Assembly: GCF_900112255.1 (NCBI RefSeq)
Contig: NZ_FOLE01000011.1
Span: 96,988-160,987, forward strand
Direction of reading: 5' to 3'
Origin: Flexibacter flexilis DSM 6793
GTDB taxonomy: Bacteria; Bacteroidota; Bacteroidia; Cytophagales; Flexibacteraceae
Length of the DNA: 64,000 bases
This document shows, in pieces, positions 41,756 through 51,230 of this stretch (position 1 is its first letter; each line of letters starts with the position of its first letter). The position numbers and the translations under genes are program-made. The notes below the pieces were generated by a model. That model made no database searches. It saw only the letters and a list, made by a program, of their open reading frames with translations, and had not been told where the DNA came from.

Positions 41756-42265
41756 TTAACTTTTCTGAATAAAATAGTGAACAAATCAGGTCGGCGAAAT
41801 CTGCCAGTAATGGAGAGGATAAACGTAGGTTTACACGGCGTGCAAGGCGGCAAATTTCGGGATTGCGAAGCATAAAAACAAACCGCACTCATAACACTGC
41901 TTATACGTCATATGCAGTACAAAATATTGCTTTAAATTGGAACAAATCTAATTAAAAGTTAGATAATCTTTAAAAAATTCAATTTTTATCAAAAAAATCT
42001 TTAAGTATATTTTGATATTTAATTTTTATAGCCGTATTTTGTAGCTAACAAGAGTTAGCGAGGCAGTCTCATAATTGAAAATATCAATATTGCTGTAATT
42101 GCTTAGAAGTAAACTTACACTCACACACAAATTCATTCGCTTTTATTTTTTTTACGTTCCCACTACGCTACAACATTACACAATAAATTGGGCTGACCTT
42201 CGTTCTTATAGTAGAAATGACTATACTTTAATATATCTCTTAATTTTGTCCTATTTATTTGTTTT
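41756..42265. other. Divergent spacer between glycosidase and arsR-type gene (510 bp)
   Basis: An AT-rich region with no credible open frame. An exact TAATTTTG -7 box (42241-42248) stands 17 bases before the ArsR start, without a TTG at the right distance. No hairpin, repeat or RNA gene was recognised. Confidence 0.45.
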
Positions 42266-42595
42266 ATGGAAACTACATCATCAATGACAAGCTTGATGGA
42301 GCGCATTTCTGAGGAAGAACTCAACAAAGCCTCTAACATTTTGAAAGTAATTGCACACCCTGTACGTATGTGCATCGTGGATTTGCTCCGCGACAACAAC
42401 CGCCTTTCGGTAGTGGAACTTCAGGGCTTATTAAATTTGGAACAGCCAATTGCCTCACAGCATCTTACACTCATGCAAGACAAAGGCATTCTTCGTTCTG
42501 AAAGAGTAGGTAAAAACCGTTTTTATTCTTTAGCCAAAACAGATTTGACTCGCGTAGTTGACTGCATCGAACACTGCTTAGGTGGTTCGAAATAA
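42266..42595 (+). CDS. ArsR-family winged-helix regulator
   Basis: The 109-residue protein has a single winged-helix domain: ILKVIAHPVRMCIVDLLRDN, then LSVVELQGLLNLEQPIASQHLTLMQDKGILRSERVGKNRFYSL. The recognition helix is QPIASQHLTLM. It carries the metal-free ArsR pattern rather than the ELCVCDL metal-binding motif, so it may sense something other than metal, or act by partner binding. Cysteines at IEHCL and MCIV are single. It has no adjacent target operon on its own strand; the divergent gene is the large glycoside hydrolase, 510 bases away. Confidence 0.9.
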   Translation: METTSSMTSLMERISEEELNKASNILKVIAHPVRMCIVDLLRDNNRLSVVELQGLLNLEQPIASQHLTLMQDKGILRSERVGKNRFYSLAKTDLTRVVDCIEHCLGGSK

Positions 42596-42638
42596 TTTTG
42601 GTCAAAAAACTTACGATTTTTTTAAAATTTCAGTGTCT

Positions 42639-42667
42639 GTACAACCCAGCTAATTACTGGGTTGTAC
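42639..42667 (-). terminator. Hairpin between arsR-type gene and secreted orphan
   Basis: GTACAACCCAG (42639-42649) pairs with CTGGGTTGTAC (42657-42667). The T-rich stretch lies some bases away on the minus strand, so it may end the 42708-44219 gene, or the ArsR gene. Weak as a terminator. Confidence 0.55.
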
Positions 42668-42707
42668 ATGATATTAAAGATGCTAGTCGGCAAATAGACA
42701 TGATACG

Positions 42708-44219
42708 CTATCTGACCGAAATTTTGTACAAGAAAAAAACATCGCGACGCGCTTCCACACCTGCTGTTTTGGTATTGCGGATTCGTTGTGAGCCCATCAT
42801 CAAAAAACTATCTGAATACCAATTTGATAAGTTCACGTTTCCTGTATGCAAAAGCTCATCATCAGGATACATTAACGCTAACTTTTGTCCTTTTTTTTCT
42901 GAGGCGGCTACTTGTTTTCCGTTTTGCACCAACTGCCAGCAAAGTTTTTTATCATTCAGAAAAAATACAGACAGGCCGTGTTGCCCCAAAGCCGCAAAGG
43001 TATGTTGCTCCAATTTGGTACTTTGATGCTCATTGCCTTCTATTGTCCAATCCCAGAGATAGTTCGCTTTTTTATCAAAAACCGTAACGCTGCCACGCGT
43101 ATAACGATATTCATCCAACATTCGATAGTCATTCACAGCAGGCGAAGAACCCATCGTGGGGCGGCCAATGCTTTGGTTGGAATGGGTTTTGTAATAACAT
43201 TCGCCCAACAACGCAAAGGTGCTATCGCCGTAGCATGGTTTATGTAAAATCCAGCGCTCGGCAAGCCTGTATTCGTCGCCATCTTGTTTGTAGCGTTCTA
43301 GTTTTTCGGCCATGCGTTTTTGGCCAGCCTCGCCTTTGTAAGCAAAAAAGTTTTTATTTTCTACAAAAGGCCAACGCTTGTATATATTGCGCTGATTATC
43401 TGTAAGATTAACGGATTGAAACCAAAAACCCTGCGGAAAATCCATGTTGCGATGATAGTAATAACCCGCCAAACGAATGTTAGTAGAGTCGTGTCCCATC
43501 GCCGTAAAATTAACGGGAGAATATTCGCCTTCTTGGTTGATTTGCGTGTCCGAATGCAAAAAACCACCTTGATTGTAAACCCGAACGCGCCAAGCATTTT
43601 TGTCTCGGCTTTCGCGCGAAGTGAGTACATACATTTGCCCTGTTTCGGGGCTAGGAATGAGCTTTTCTACTTTTAGACGTGGTTCGTAAAAAGAAGGCAA
43701 TACTTTACAGAGTCGCGTGTCCATATCAAAAAACATGACTATATCGCGGGCTTTGGCTTCGCCAGCCAAATACAAATCTGCGTTACATATTGCCACCTCT
43801 TTGATTTCCATGCGCATCGGCAAATTAATATTAATTGCCTCCAACGTACCTGTATTCAAGTTCCAAACCAAGAGTGTTACGTCCTGCGCGGCATTGTCAA
43901 AAACCAAACACAGCACCGAATCAGCCCAAATACTTTGGTTGTATTTCAGTTTGGTAGGCAAAGTATAAGTCGCCTGTAAATGATGCACAAAAGCCGTGTC
44001 CACCAACGTAAATTCCCATTTGCGATTGGTTTGAAACAGATTTTCGTTTTCGGCGGCAATAATAGCCGCGCCACGTTCTTCTACCGCAACTACGTTCTGT
44101 ACTTGCGTTTTTTCTTCGCTGATTTCGTGGCGTTTGAAGTATAGATTTTGAGCAAAGCTCCACCGAACATTCAGGCACAGACAAAAGAATATATATAAAA
44201 AAACGATATTGATTTTCAT
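42708..44219 (-). CDS. Secreted hypothetical protein, probable beta-propeller
   Basis: The 503-residue protein has a signal peptide (about 5-23, ending in SFAQ) and otherwise looks like a run of beta-strand blades rather than a named domain: LLVWNLNTGTLEAININLPM, IPSPETGQMYVLTSRESRD and SVTVFDKKANYLWDWTIEGNE. Repeated strand-turn-Trp patterns are consistent with a propeller. I recognise no family. It is predicted to be periplasmic or surface. It is monocistronic, divergent from the LysM transglycosylase gene; exact -7 boxes for both genes stand in the spacer. Confidence 0.78.
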   Translation of the reverse strand: MKINIVFLYIFFCLCLNVRWSFAQNLYFKRHEISEEKTQVQNVVAVEERGAAIIAAENENLFQTNRKWEFTLVDTAFVHHLQATYTLPTKLKYNQSIWADSVLCLVFDNAAQDVTLLVWNLNTGTLEAININLPMRMEIKEVAICNADLYLAGEAKARDIVMFFDMDTRLCKVLPSFYEPRLKVEKLIPSPETGQMYVLTSRESRDKNAWRVRVYNQGGFLHSDTQINQEGEYSPVNFTAMGHDSTNIRLAGYYYHRNMDFPQGFWFQSVNLTDNQRNIYKRWPFVENKNFFAYKGEAGQKRMAEKLERYKQDGDEYRLAERWILHKPCYGDSTFALLGECYYKTHSNQSIGRPTMGSSPAVNDYRMLDEYRYTRGSVTVFDKKANYLWDWTIEGNEHQSTKLEQHTFAALGQHGLSVFFLNDKKLCWQLVQNGKQVAASEKKGQKLALMYPDDELLHTGNVNLSNWYSDSFLMMGSQRIRNTKTAGVEARRDVFFLYKISVR

Positions 44220-44354
44220 AAAAAAAGCCAGTAAAAAATCTAAATGTTTTTAATTTAAAGGTATTTTTACAAAAGCTAAAGTAAAAATACCGCTGACACA
44301 ATACAAGTATGTGTTAAAAAGTTTTTATATCACAGCCTTATCTTTTAAATCTTT

Positions 44355-44396
44355 CAAAGATAAAGCCTAAAGATTCGGGCGAAACCTGTAATTTTG
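44355..44396. promoter_or_regulatory. Back-to-back -7 boxes in the divergent spacer
   Basis: Minus strand TATCTTTG (44362-44355) faces the secreted orphan; plus strand TAATTTTG (44389-44396) faces the transglycosylase. Both are exact -7 matches, but neither has a clear TTG at -33. Confidence 0.4.
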
Positions 44397-44475
44397 CAAA
44401 ATGATAGTGGTGTATTTTGTGAAACACAACATTATAAAATATACCTTGAACTGATTATCTGCTTCAACATTCAAT

Positions 44476-46764
44476 ATGAAGAAAATAACCATTGTATTGG
44501 TCTTGCTTTTTTTTGGCAAAATATTGGCCAGCCATGCACAAGAAACCGTTACTACACCTGAACAAATGCAATTTGCAGGTATAGAACTCAAAATTTCGGA
44601 AAAAGTACGCGCCAGCATTGACGAAAACGTGCAATCGTTAATGAAAAATAACAAATACTTTCGCCAAAAAGTAGAGCGTGCCGATGCGTATTTTCATATC
44701 ATCGAAAAAGTTTTTGCAGAAGAAAATATCCCTGACGATATAAAGTATTTGGTTTTACAGGAAAGTGGGCTGATTTCTGATGCGGTTTCTACGTCCAATG
44801 CCGTTGGTTTTTGGCAGTTCAAAAAAGCAACAGGCATCGAAATGGGTTTGCGCATAGACGACGATGTGGACGAACGCATGAATATCGTGGCTTCTTCGCA
44901 CGCGGCAGCCAAATATTTCAAACGACATAATTTCTACATGAAAAACTGGATTTATGCTGTGCTTTCGCATTATGCGGGCTTGGGTGGCGCGAAAAGTGTG
45001 GCCGACCCGCAATACATGGGTGCGGACAAAATGGAGCTTGACGAAAAAACCCACTGGTATGTTATTAAATATTTGTCGCACAAGGTGGCCTTTGAGAGCG
45101 TAATTCACCGCACGCCCGTGCTACCGCTCAAAGTACTGGAATACGACGATTGTGAAGGCAAAACCCTTGAACAAATCGCGCAAGAAACCAACATCGAACT
45201 GGAACAAATTCGTTTTTATAATAAATGGCTCAAAGCCGACAAAGTGCCCACCGACAAAGATTATGTGGTGCTTTTGCCCGTGAAGTCTGATCAAGAAACA
45301 GGCCTGATGGCCATGATAAACAAACCCGTAGTAGGCGAGTCGGAAAACATTAAGCCTTGGAAAGAAAAAACAGGCTTGTTTGGCTGGGGCAAATCCAAGA
45401 GCAGTTCCGAACCCAAAACCGATGCCAAGACAGGCGAATATGTGAGCGAAGCTCCTATTTTCTTTTCTTGGAATGGGATAAAAGCTATTCAGGCACGCAA
45501 AGGCGATAATATCAACAAACTGGCCTTGCAATCGGATATTTCTAAAGAAGATTTCTTGGAATACAACGACTTACGCAATTTTGATTTGATTGTGTCGGGG
45601 CAAGTGTATTATATCCGTAAAAAGCACAAACGTGCTAAAGTGCCATTTCATACCGTAAAAGACGGCGAAACACTTTGGGAAATTTCGCAAAATTACGGGA
45701 TTACGATGCAGTCGCTTTTGAAGAAAAACCGCATGGACAAACCTGAACTGTTGAAAGCAGGCCGCGTGTTGTGGTTGCGCCGCACACGCCCCGAAAGTAC
45801 GCCCATCGAGTACGAAGAAGTTCCGCCTGCACCACCAATTTTTCCTTTGCCCAAAAAAGAAAAAACAGATAGCGTACCGCAACAACAAAGCCAACAAAAA
45901 CCCAAAAGCAATACGGCTTTAGCCCAAAACAAAACCAAACAAAATACGGCCAGCGAACCTGTTTCGGACAAAATAGAATTTGTGTTGCCAATGGATTCGG
46001 TGCGTGCTGCTCGCCAAGCAGCGTTGGCAGATTCGATGCTCAAAGCCGATGAGTTGCAGGAACAAGCCGCCGAAAATAGTCTAGATAGCATCAAAATTTT
46101 TGTGGCAGGTGGCGAAAAACTTCCAACCAAAAAGCCTAGCAAAGAAGACATTGAGGAGTTAAACGAACCCGTGCAAGAGCCCACGCCAACGCCCGAAAAA
46201 CCAAAATCAACGCCAAACAGCAAAACTGAGCCAACCAAACCCGCCACTTTGCCCAAAACAGAAAGCAAACCCGTAGTGGAAGAAATGGTGGAAGCCGTGC
46301 CGTTTAAGGTGCATAACATAGAAGCTGGACAAACGCTTTACAAAGTAAGTAAACTCTACGGCGTGCGCGTGGATAGCATCGTGGCTTGGAACAATTTGGA
46401 CGGCACGCCGCTCAAACTGGGGCAAGCCCTCAAAATTCGGACGGATAAAGATATTGTGAGTACCGCACCAGTCAGCACGCCAGAACCAGCACCCGCGAAG
46501 GAAAAAACACCAACGCCCAAAACGGAAACCATAGAAGTGGTTGTGCCCAAAACAAAACCTACTACACCACCGACTACTACAAAATCTACTGTAAATCAAA
46601 ATAATACGGCTACTGAATCAGTAAAATATTATACCGTAAAAAGTGGCGATACGCTTTACAAGATCGCACGCGAAAACAGTGTAACGGTTGGCCAACTCAA
46701 AGAATGGAACAACAAAGCAGATTTCAGTGTGTCTTTGGGTGAAAAATTGGTAGTAAAGAAATAA
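44476..46764 (+). CDS. MltD-like lytic transglycosylase with LysM repeats
   Basis: The 762-residue exported enzyme (signal peptide about 1-21) cleaves peptidoglycan glycan strands. An SLT domain spans about 65-200, with the catalytic Glu96 in LVLQESGLISDA and the family motif SNAVGFWQFKKATG. Three clear LysM domains follow at about 391-435, 612-657 and 717-761 (the last reads YYTVKSGDTLYKIAREN). Two degenerate copies lie at about 219-268 and 330-382. They are separated by Pro/Thr/Lys/Glu-rich linkers. LysM domains bind glycan. This matches MltD-type enzymes of Bacteroidota. The long Pro-Thr linkers vary in length and may be drift regions. Confidence 0.9.
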   Translation: MKKITIVLVLLFFGKILASHAQETVTTPEQMQFAGIELKISEKVRASIDENVQSLMKNNKYFRQKVERADAYFHIIEKVFAEENIPDDIKYLVLQESGLISDAVSTSNAVGFWQFKKATGIEMGLRIDDDVDERMNIVASSHAAAKYFKRHNFYMKNWIYAVLSHYAGLGGAKSVADPQYMGADKMELDEKTHWYVIKYLSHKVAFESVIHRTPVLPLKVLEYDDCEGKTLEQIAQETNIELEQIRFYNKWLKADKVPTDKDYVVLLPVKSDQETGLMAMINKPVVGESENIKPWKEKTGLFGWGKSKSSSEPKTDAKTGEYVSEAPIFFSWNGIKAIQARKGDNINKLALQSDISKEDFLEYNDLRNFDLIVSGQVYYIRKKHKRAKVPFHTVKDGETLWEISQNYGITMQSLLKKNRMDKPELLKAGRVLWLRRTRPESTPIEYEEVPPAPPIFPLPKKEKTDSVPQQQSQQKPKSNTALAQNKTKQNTASEPVSDKIEFVLPMDSVRAARQAALADSMLKADELQEQAAENSLDSIKIFVAGGEKLPTKKPSKEDIEELNEPVQEPTPTPEKPKSTPNSKTEPTKPATLPKTESKPVVEEMVEAVPFKVHNIEAGQTLYKVSKLYGVRVDSIVAWNNLDGTPLKLGQALKIRTDKDIVSTAPVSTPEPAPAKEKTPTPKTETIEVVVPKTKPTTPPTTTKSTVNQNNTATESVKYYTVKSGDTLYKIARENSVTVGQLKEWNNKADFSVSLGEKLVVKK

Positions 46765-46842
46765 TTCTTTTTATAAACAATCCTGAAAATCAATATGTTT
46801 TGGGATTGTTATTTGTTTTTGAGCTTAATTGTCTATAATTCA

Positions 46843-48273
46843 ATGTCTTCTTACCAGAAATACGATGCCGTAATCATTGGCTCAGGCCCTAACGGCTTAA
46901 GTGCAGGTATTTTTTTAGCACAAAAAGGAAAAAATGTGCTAATCATAGAGGCTTCCAGCACTGTTGGGGGCGGCACAGGCACAAAGCAACTTACCTTAGA
47001 AGGATTTCAGCATGATGTTTGTTCGGCGGTTCACCCGATGGGTTATCTGTCGCCTTATATGCGTACGTTGCGTCTGGAAGAATATGGTTTGGAATGGATT
47101 TTCCCCAATGCTTCGGTGGCTCACCCACTGGACACTGGCGAGGTGATTTTACTCAAAAAATCAGTAGAAGAAACGGCCGAACAGTTAGGTGCAGACAAAG
47201 ACCGCTACATCAGGCTCATGCAGCCTTTGGCCAAACATATCGATTGGCTCATGGAAGATTCTATGCGGCCTTTGGGCATGGTCAAGCACCCTTTTTTCAT
47301 GGCGCAATTTGGCCTAAAAGCCTTATGGCCTGCGCAAACATTTGCTAATTTTTATTTTAAAGAAGAAAAAGCAAAAGCCCTTTTTGCGGGTTGTGCGGCG
47401 CATAGTATTTTGCCTTTTGATAAATTTTTTACGGCGGCTTTGGGGCTTGTCTTTTTGGCTACAGGCCATGCCGTAAACTGGCCAATTGCCAAAGGTGGTT
47501 CTACGGCGATTGCGGCGGCAATGCGCAAATGTTTTGAGGCGCATGGCGGGGAAATTCAATTGAATCAGAAAATTACAGATTTCGGACAGTTGCCTGCGGC
47601 TCGGTCTTATATTTTTGATACAGACCCGTTTCAATTGGCTTCTATCGCCTCGAAGCAATTGCCTGACTCTTATACCAACCAACTCCGAAAATTCAATTTT
47701 GGGCCTGGTGTTTTCAAAATAGATTACGCGCTTTCTGCCCCAATTCCTTGGAAAAATAAAGCCGCTTTAGAGGCTTCTACCGTTCATTTGGGTGGCACTT
47801 TGGCCGAAATTGCCTACGATGAAAAGCAAGTATGGGAAGGCCATAATCCGACCAAGCCGTATATCCTGATGGCGCAACAAAGCCAGTTTGACCCCAGCCG
47901 CAGTCCGCAAGGCAAGCATACGGGTTGGGCGTATTGCCACGTCCCGAATGGCTCAAAAGCAGACATGACGGAGGTGATAGAAAACCAAATAGAGCGATTT
48001 GCGCCAGGGTTTAAGCAAACAATTTTAGGGAAATATACGATGGGAACGGCTGATTTTCAGGCCTATAATCCGAATTATTTTGGGGGAGCCGTAACAGGCG
48101 GCGCGGCAGACATTACGCAATTGTTTACTCGACCTGTGGCAAGGCTCGACCCATATTCAACGCCCAATTCCCAAATATTTATATGCTCAGCCTCTACGCC
48201 GCCAGGCGGTGGTGTGCATGGCATGAACGGCTATTTTGCGGCGCAAAGCGTTTGGAAAAATGTATTGTCGTAG
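46843..48273 (+). CDS. FAD-dependent oxidoreductase, phytoene-desaturase-like
   Basis: The 476-residue protein starts with the FAD-binding beta-alpha-beta motif AVIIGSGPNGLSAGIFLA (GSGPNG at 13-18) and VLIIEASSTVGGGTGT, typical of the CrtI/phytoene dehydrogenase superfamily. The C-terminal FAD-contact region has the pattern ICSASTPPGGGVHGMNG. This superfamily includes carotenoid desaturases and isomerases as well as amine oxidases and many of unknown substrate. No carotenoid genes lie nearby, so the exact reaction is open. The start at 46843 (MSSYQKYDAV) is preferred to an upstream ATG 16 codons away. Confidence 0.82.
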   Translation: MSSYQKYDAVIIGSGPNGLSAGIFLAQKGKNVLIIEASSTVGGGTGTKQLTLEGFQHDVCSAVHPMGYLSPYMRTLRLEEYGLEWIFPNASVAHPLDTGEVILLKKSVEETAEQLGADKDRYIRLMQPLAKHIDWLMEDSMRPLGMVKHPFFMAQFGLKALWPAQTFANFYFKEEKAKALFAGCAAHSILPFDKFFTAALGLVFLATGHAVNWPIAKGGSTAIAAAMRKCFEAHGGEIQLNQKITDFGQLPAARSYIFDTDPFQLASIASKQLPDSYTNQLRKFNFGPGVFKIDYALSAPIPWKNKAALEASTVHLGGTLAEIAYDEKQVWEGHNPTKPYILMAQQSQFDPSRSPQGKHTGWAYCHVPNGSKADMTEVIENQIERFAPGFKQTILGKYTMGTADFQAYNPNYFGGAVTGGAADITQLFTRPVARLDPYSTPNSQIFICSASTPPGGGVHGMNGYFAAQSVWKNVLS

Positions 48274-48300
48274 GGCAATAGTAAACAATAACTTGAATTG

Positions 48301-48347
48301 AAAGAGATAACCCCTCAAAGCAAATATTTGGTGGGTTATCTCTTTTT
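48301..48347. terminator. Terminator after the FAD oxidoreductase and the 54-aa orphan
   Basis: AAAGAGATAACCC (48301-48313) pairs with GGGTTATCTCTTT (48333-48345), then TTG. It can serve both the plus oxidoreductase and the minus orphan. Confidence 0.8.
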
Positions 48348-48351
48348 GTAA

Positions 48352-48516
48352 TTAGCTATCTTTCAGAAAATCAATGATACATTTAAGTAGCAGCCCCACC
48401 AAAGGACTATTACAAATTTTGGTGATGTGTTCCCATACAGACGGTTTTTCTGTGTGCGAACCTTGTTGCATCTGAACTTTTGGAGTAGTGAAACTCCGCT
48501 TTTTTCTTTTAGCCAT
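48352..48516 (-). CDS. 54-residue orphan, basic N-terminus and hydrophobic C-terminus
   Basis: I recognise no family. The protein starts MAKRKKRSFTTPKV, a highly basic segment, and ends with an amphipathic or membrane-binding helix, ITKICNSPLVGLLLKCIIDF. Such two-part small proteins can be membrane-active, but no antitoxin or other partner is evident. The start at 48516 is used because a longer frame to 48555 adds only 13 unrelated codons. It is on the same strand as, and 80 bases downstream of, the 330-residue orphan; its 3' end meets the oxidoreductase terminator. Confidence 0.55.
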   Translation of the reverse strand: MAKRKKRSFTTPKVQMQQGSHTEKPSVWEHITKICNSPLVGLLLKCIIDFLKDS

Positions 48517-48596
48517 AACCTTTGACTTTTTATTGTTTTTACAAAAGTATGGCACTGGAAAAAGGGAAAAGTTAAGAGGTTAAGAGGCTCTTAACT

Positions 48597-49589
48597 TTAT
48601 GAATGTTTTTTTATTGCTGTTAGTATCGTATCTATCTTTTTATAGTCTTTCGGCTTACTCCAATCTGTAATCTTCTTTTTTGCTTGTGCTAAATCATTGC
48701 TATTTAATAATTTACCTTTAGCATTAAGAAATATGCCACTGCCTGCTATGCTCTGCCAATTCTGGCCTTCAAAAACCTTATCAAGAAAATAGGCTAATAG
48801 CGCATTCGTACTTATCCATTTTATCGGTGTGATATTTTGTATCGGTTGGCCTGTAAAAATGGCCATAAATTGTTCTAAGGTGGTATCTGGTGCTATCAAT
48901 TCATATTTTACACTTACCATCAAGTTATAAAGCTCTGGCAACTCAGTTTCTGGTTTATCTTTCCATTGGTAAGATATTTTTGAGGCTGGCTTTTTTGGTT
49001 GAGCGGTTTGGGATTTTAGCGTTAAGGCGGCGGCAGCAGTTTCAAATCGTTGTAAATATTCTAATTCTGCGAGTTTATTTGACAAAGGAGTAATTACATT
49101 TTCCAGCATAGCGGGGGCGAATGATTTTTTTGATTTTTCTATGCACTCAATTGCTTCTTTGGGTTCAATTTGTAATCTATCCAGCGTTGCTCCAAGATGG
49201 CTGTGAATGAGCACTTTTGCATAATATTTATTATCACCAATTAGCCTAAATGTAATTCGAACAGCATCATGCTCGTTTTTGGGGTTTAATGGTCTTGGTG
49301 GTTTTACATCGTCGAAGGTAGTATCAAATACATCTGTTATAATTGGAGCTTCTTTAAGCCATTCGACTATGTCTTTTTTATGACTATCGCACCAAAATAA
49401 CGCAGCATGATACTTGAATTGTTGATACATATTCAAATAAAAATCACAAGTAAACTTATGATCATCAAATTTTTTAACTTCTTCTAAAAGCTTACCTAAA
49501 TTAGGTAGAGGGCTTTGGTAACAAGGTGACGAAGCTAAATTCTTAACGTCATTTGCCAAGTTATCGGGTGTAAAATCAGATTTTCTCAT
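48597..49589 (-). CDS. 330-residue orphan of an AT-rich islet
   Basis: This soluble-looking protein has no signal or membrane segment. It is an alpha-helical-looking protein with Lys/Glu-rich helices. The C-terminal third, from KISYQWKDKPETELPELYNL to the end, contains TTLEQFMAIFTGQPIQNITPIKWISTN. That pattern looks familiar from accessory proteins of Bacteroidota, but I cannot name the family. The codon use and base composition are visibly more AT-rich than the genes either side. It lies between the oxidoreductase and mnmE, in a 1.3-kb stretch that looks inserted. Function unknown. Confidence 0.7.
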   Translation of the reverse strand: MRKSDFTPDNLANDVKNLASSPCYQSPLPNLGKLLEEVKKFDDHKFTCDFYLNMYQQFKYHAALFWCDSHKKDIVEWLKEAPIITDVFDTTFDDVKPPRPLNPKNEHDAVRITFRLIGDNKYYAKVLIHSHLGATLDRLQIEPKEAIECIEKSKKSFAPAMLENVITPLSNKLAELEYLQRFETAAAALTLKSQTAQPKKPASKISYQWKDKPETELPELYNLMVSVKYELIAPDTTLEQFMAIFTGQPIQNITPIKWISTNALLAYFLDKVFEGQNWQSIAGSGIFLNAKGKLLNSNDLAQAKKKITDWSKPKDYKKIDTILTAIKKHS

Positions 49590-49647
49590 ACTTATTAATT
49601 TTCATCAATTTTATTTACCAATCACTTCTTGGTTGCAAATTAACCGC

Positions 49648-49683
49648 AAAAAGCCCTAAAAGTCGTTGCTTCTGGGGCTTTTT
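49648..49683 (-). terminator. Terminator of mnmE
   Basis: AAAAAGCCC (49648-49656) pairs with GGGCTTTTT (49675-49683), with more weakly paired bases inside the loop. On the minus strand it follows mnmE directly. Confidence 0.8.
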
Positions 49684-49712
49684 TTTGTTTTAAATTATTG
49701 ATTTACAGTTGT

Positions 49713-51110
49713 TTATTTACCGATGCAAAATTTACTAAAGATATTATCCAAAAGGTCTTCGTGAGAGATTTGGCCAGTGATGCTTCCCAGCGCGTGCAGT
49801 GCGTGCCGAATGTCCATTGCCAAGAAATCCCCAGTTACGCGGCGGTCGAGGCCATCAAGTACGGCCAGCAGCGACGCATCCGTCTGGACTAAGGCCTCAT
49901 GGTGGCGTGCGTTGGTTACGACCGTGTTACCCGCACGCACTTCCCCGATGTTGAGTTTGCGTAAAATATGGTTTTTGAGGTCTTCCAGATGCAATTGCTT
50001 TTTGGCCGAAATCAACACCACCTCTTCGGCTACGCTGTCAAAATACGCTTTTAGCTCGTCGGGCAAATAAACATCGGCTTTGTTGCCGACCATCAGGAAC
50101 GGCACGCCAAAACTTTGCACATATTCACGGTGACTGATGTAGTCCTCCACGTCCCGAATGTCCTGCAAATCAAACATATACAAAATAAGTCCAGCTTGTT
50201 GCATTTTGGCTTTGGTGCGCTCAATGCCAATGGCCTCGATGCGGTCGGTAGTGCCTTCGCGCAAACCTGCCGTATCTATAAACCGAAAAACAATGCCTTC
50301 CATCACCAATTCGTCTTCTATAAAATCGCGCGTTGTGCCCGCAATTTCCGACACAATTGCTTTTTCTTCTTTGAGCAAAGCATTGAGCAGCGTGGATTTG
50401 CCCGCATTCGGACGGCCTGCAATCACCGTCGGCACGCCATTTTTGAGCACATTGCCATACGAAAACGAAGTAAGCAAAGGCGTAATGAGTCCGCGCAACT
50501 CGTATATCAAATCGCGCAAGTCTTGGCGGTCGGCAAACTCTACATCTTCTTCCCCAAAATCCAATTCCAATTCGATGAGCGAAGCAAAATGAATGAGTTT
50601 TTCGCGCAAAGTCTGAATTTCTTTGGAAAAACCGCCGCGCATTTGGCTCAAGGCCGCATCTCTGGCCGCTTCGGTTTCGGCGGCGATAAGGTCGGCAACG
50701 GCTTCGGCCTGCGCCAAATCAAATTTGCCATTAAGAAACGCACGGCGCGTAAATTCGCCAGCCTGCGCCATTCGTGCGCCAGCTGCTACCAAATTGCGGA
50801 GAATTTCTTGTACAATAAACGGCGACCCGTGGCAAGCAATTTCGGCCACATTCTCGCCCGTAAACGAGTTGGGAGCTTTAAAAACCGTAATCAATACTTC
50901 GTCCAAAGGCTTGCCCGCCATGTCGCGCAGAATGCCAAAATGTACGGTGTGGCTGGGCACATCCGCTAATTTTTTTGACTTAAATAATTGATTACAAATC
51001 TCAAAAGCCTGTTGCCCCGACACGCGAAGCAAGGCCACCGCTCCCACACCAGCCGCGCTAATGGGAGCAACAATTGTATCTTGAAAACTAAAGTTAGATT
51101 CGGGACGCAT
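49713..51110 (-). CDS. mnmE: tRNA U34 carboxymethylaminomethyl synthesis GTPase MnmE
   Basis: MnmE works with MnmG to place carboxymethylaminomethyl on the wobble uridine of some tRNAs. The 465-residue protein shows the N-terminal formyl-THF-binding domain (DTIVAPISAAGVGAVALLRV, then AFLNGKFDLAQAEAVADLI), the inserted GTPase with P-loop GRPNAGKST (232-240), GTTRDFIEDE and DTAG, and the C-terminal catalytic end FCIGK, where the Cys of the CIGK motif lies. The ATG at 51110 is chosen; an exact -7 box lies upstream at 51145-51152, within what would be an N-terminal extension to 51170. It is monocistronic. Confidence 0.97.
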   Translation of the reverse strand: MRPESNFSFQDTIVAPISAAGVGAVALLRVSGQQAFEICNQLFKSKKLADVPSHTVHFGILRDMAGKPLDEVLITVFKAPNSFTGENVAEIACHGSPFIVQEILRNLVAAGARMAQAGEFTRRAFLNGKFDLAQAEAVADLIAAETEAARDAALSQMRGGFSKEIQTLREKLIHFASLIELELDFGEEDVEFADRQDLRDLIYELRGLITPLLTSFSYGNVLKNGVPTVIAGRPNAGKSTLLNALLKEEKAIVSEIAGTTRDFIEDELVMEGIVFRFIDTAGLREGTTDRIEAIGIERTKAKMQQAGLILYMFDLQDIRDVEDYISHREYVQSFGVPFLMVGNKADVYLPDELKAYFDSVAEEVVLISAKKQLHLEDLKNHILRKLNIGEVRAGNTVVTNARHHEALVQTDASLLAVLDGLDRRVTGDFLAMDIRHALHALGSITGQISHEDLLDNIFSKFCIGK

Positions 51111-51144
51111 AGCAAAAACAGACTTTTTGGGGGTCTGCACAATA

Positions 51145-51152
51145 CAAAGATA
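51145..51152 (-). promoter_or_regulatory. -7 box for mnmE
   Basis: Minus strand TATCTTTG (51152-51145) is an exact match and gives a leader of about 30 bases to the ATG at 51110. It has a TTG 15 bases above (51170-51168), closer than the ideal. Confidence 0.45.
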
Positions 51153-51230
51153 GGTTTTTACTGAATACAATCAGTTTTGAGGTATAAACGCGTAAATTTT
51201 GTATTAAGTTTAGAGTGTTTGTAAGGTCTG

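Noticed and set aside
44476..46764. LysM copies as a DNA repeat array or CRISPR-like element
   Set aside because: The similarity is at protein level between domain copies; at DNA level they are diverged and unevenly spaced.
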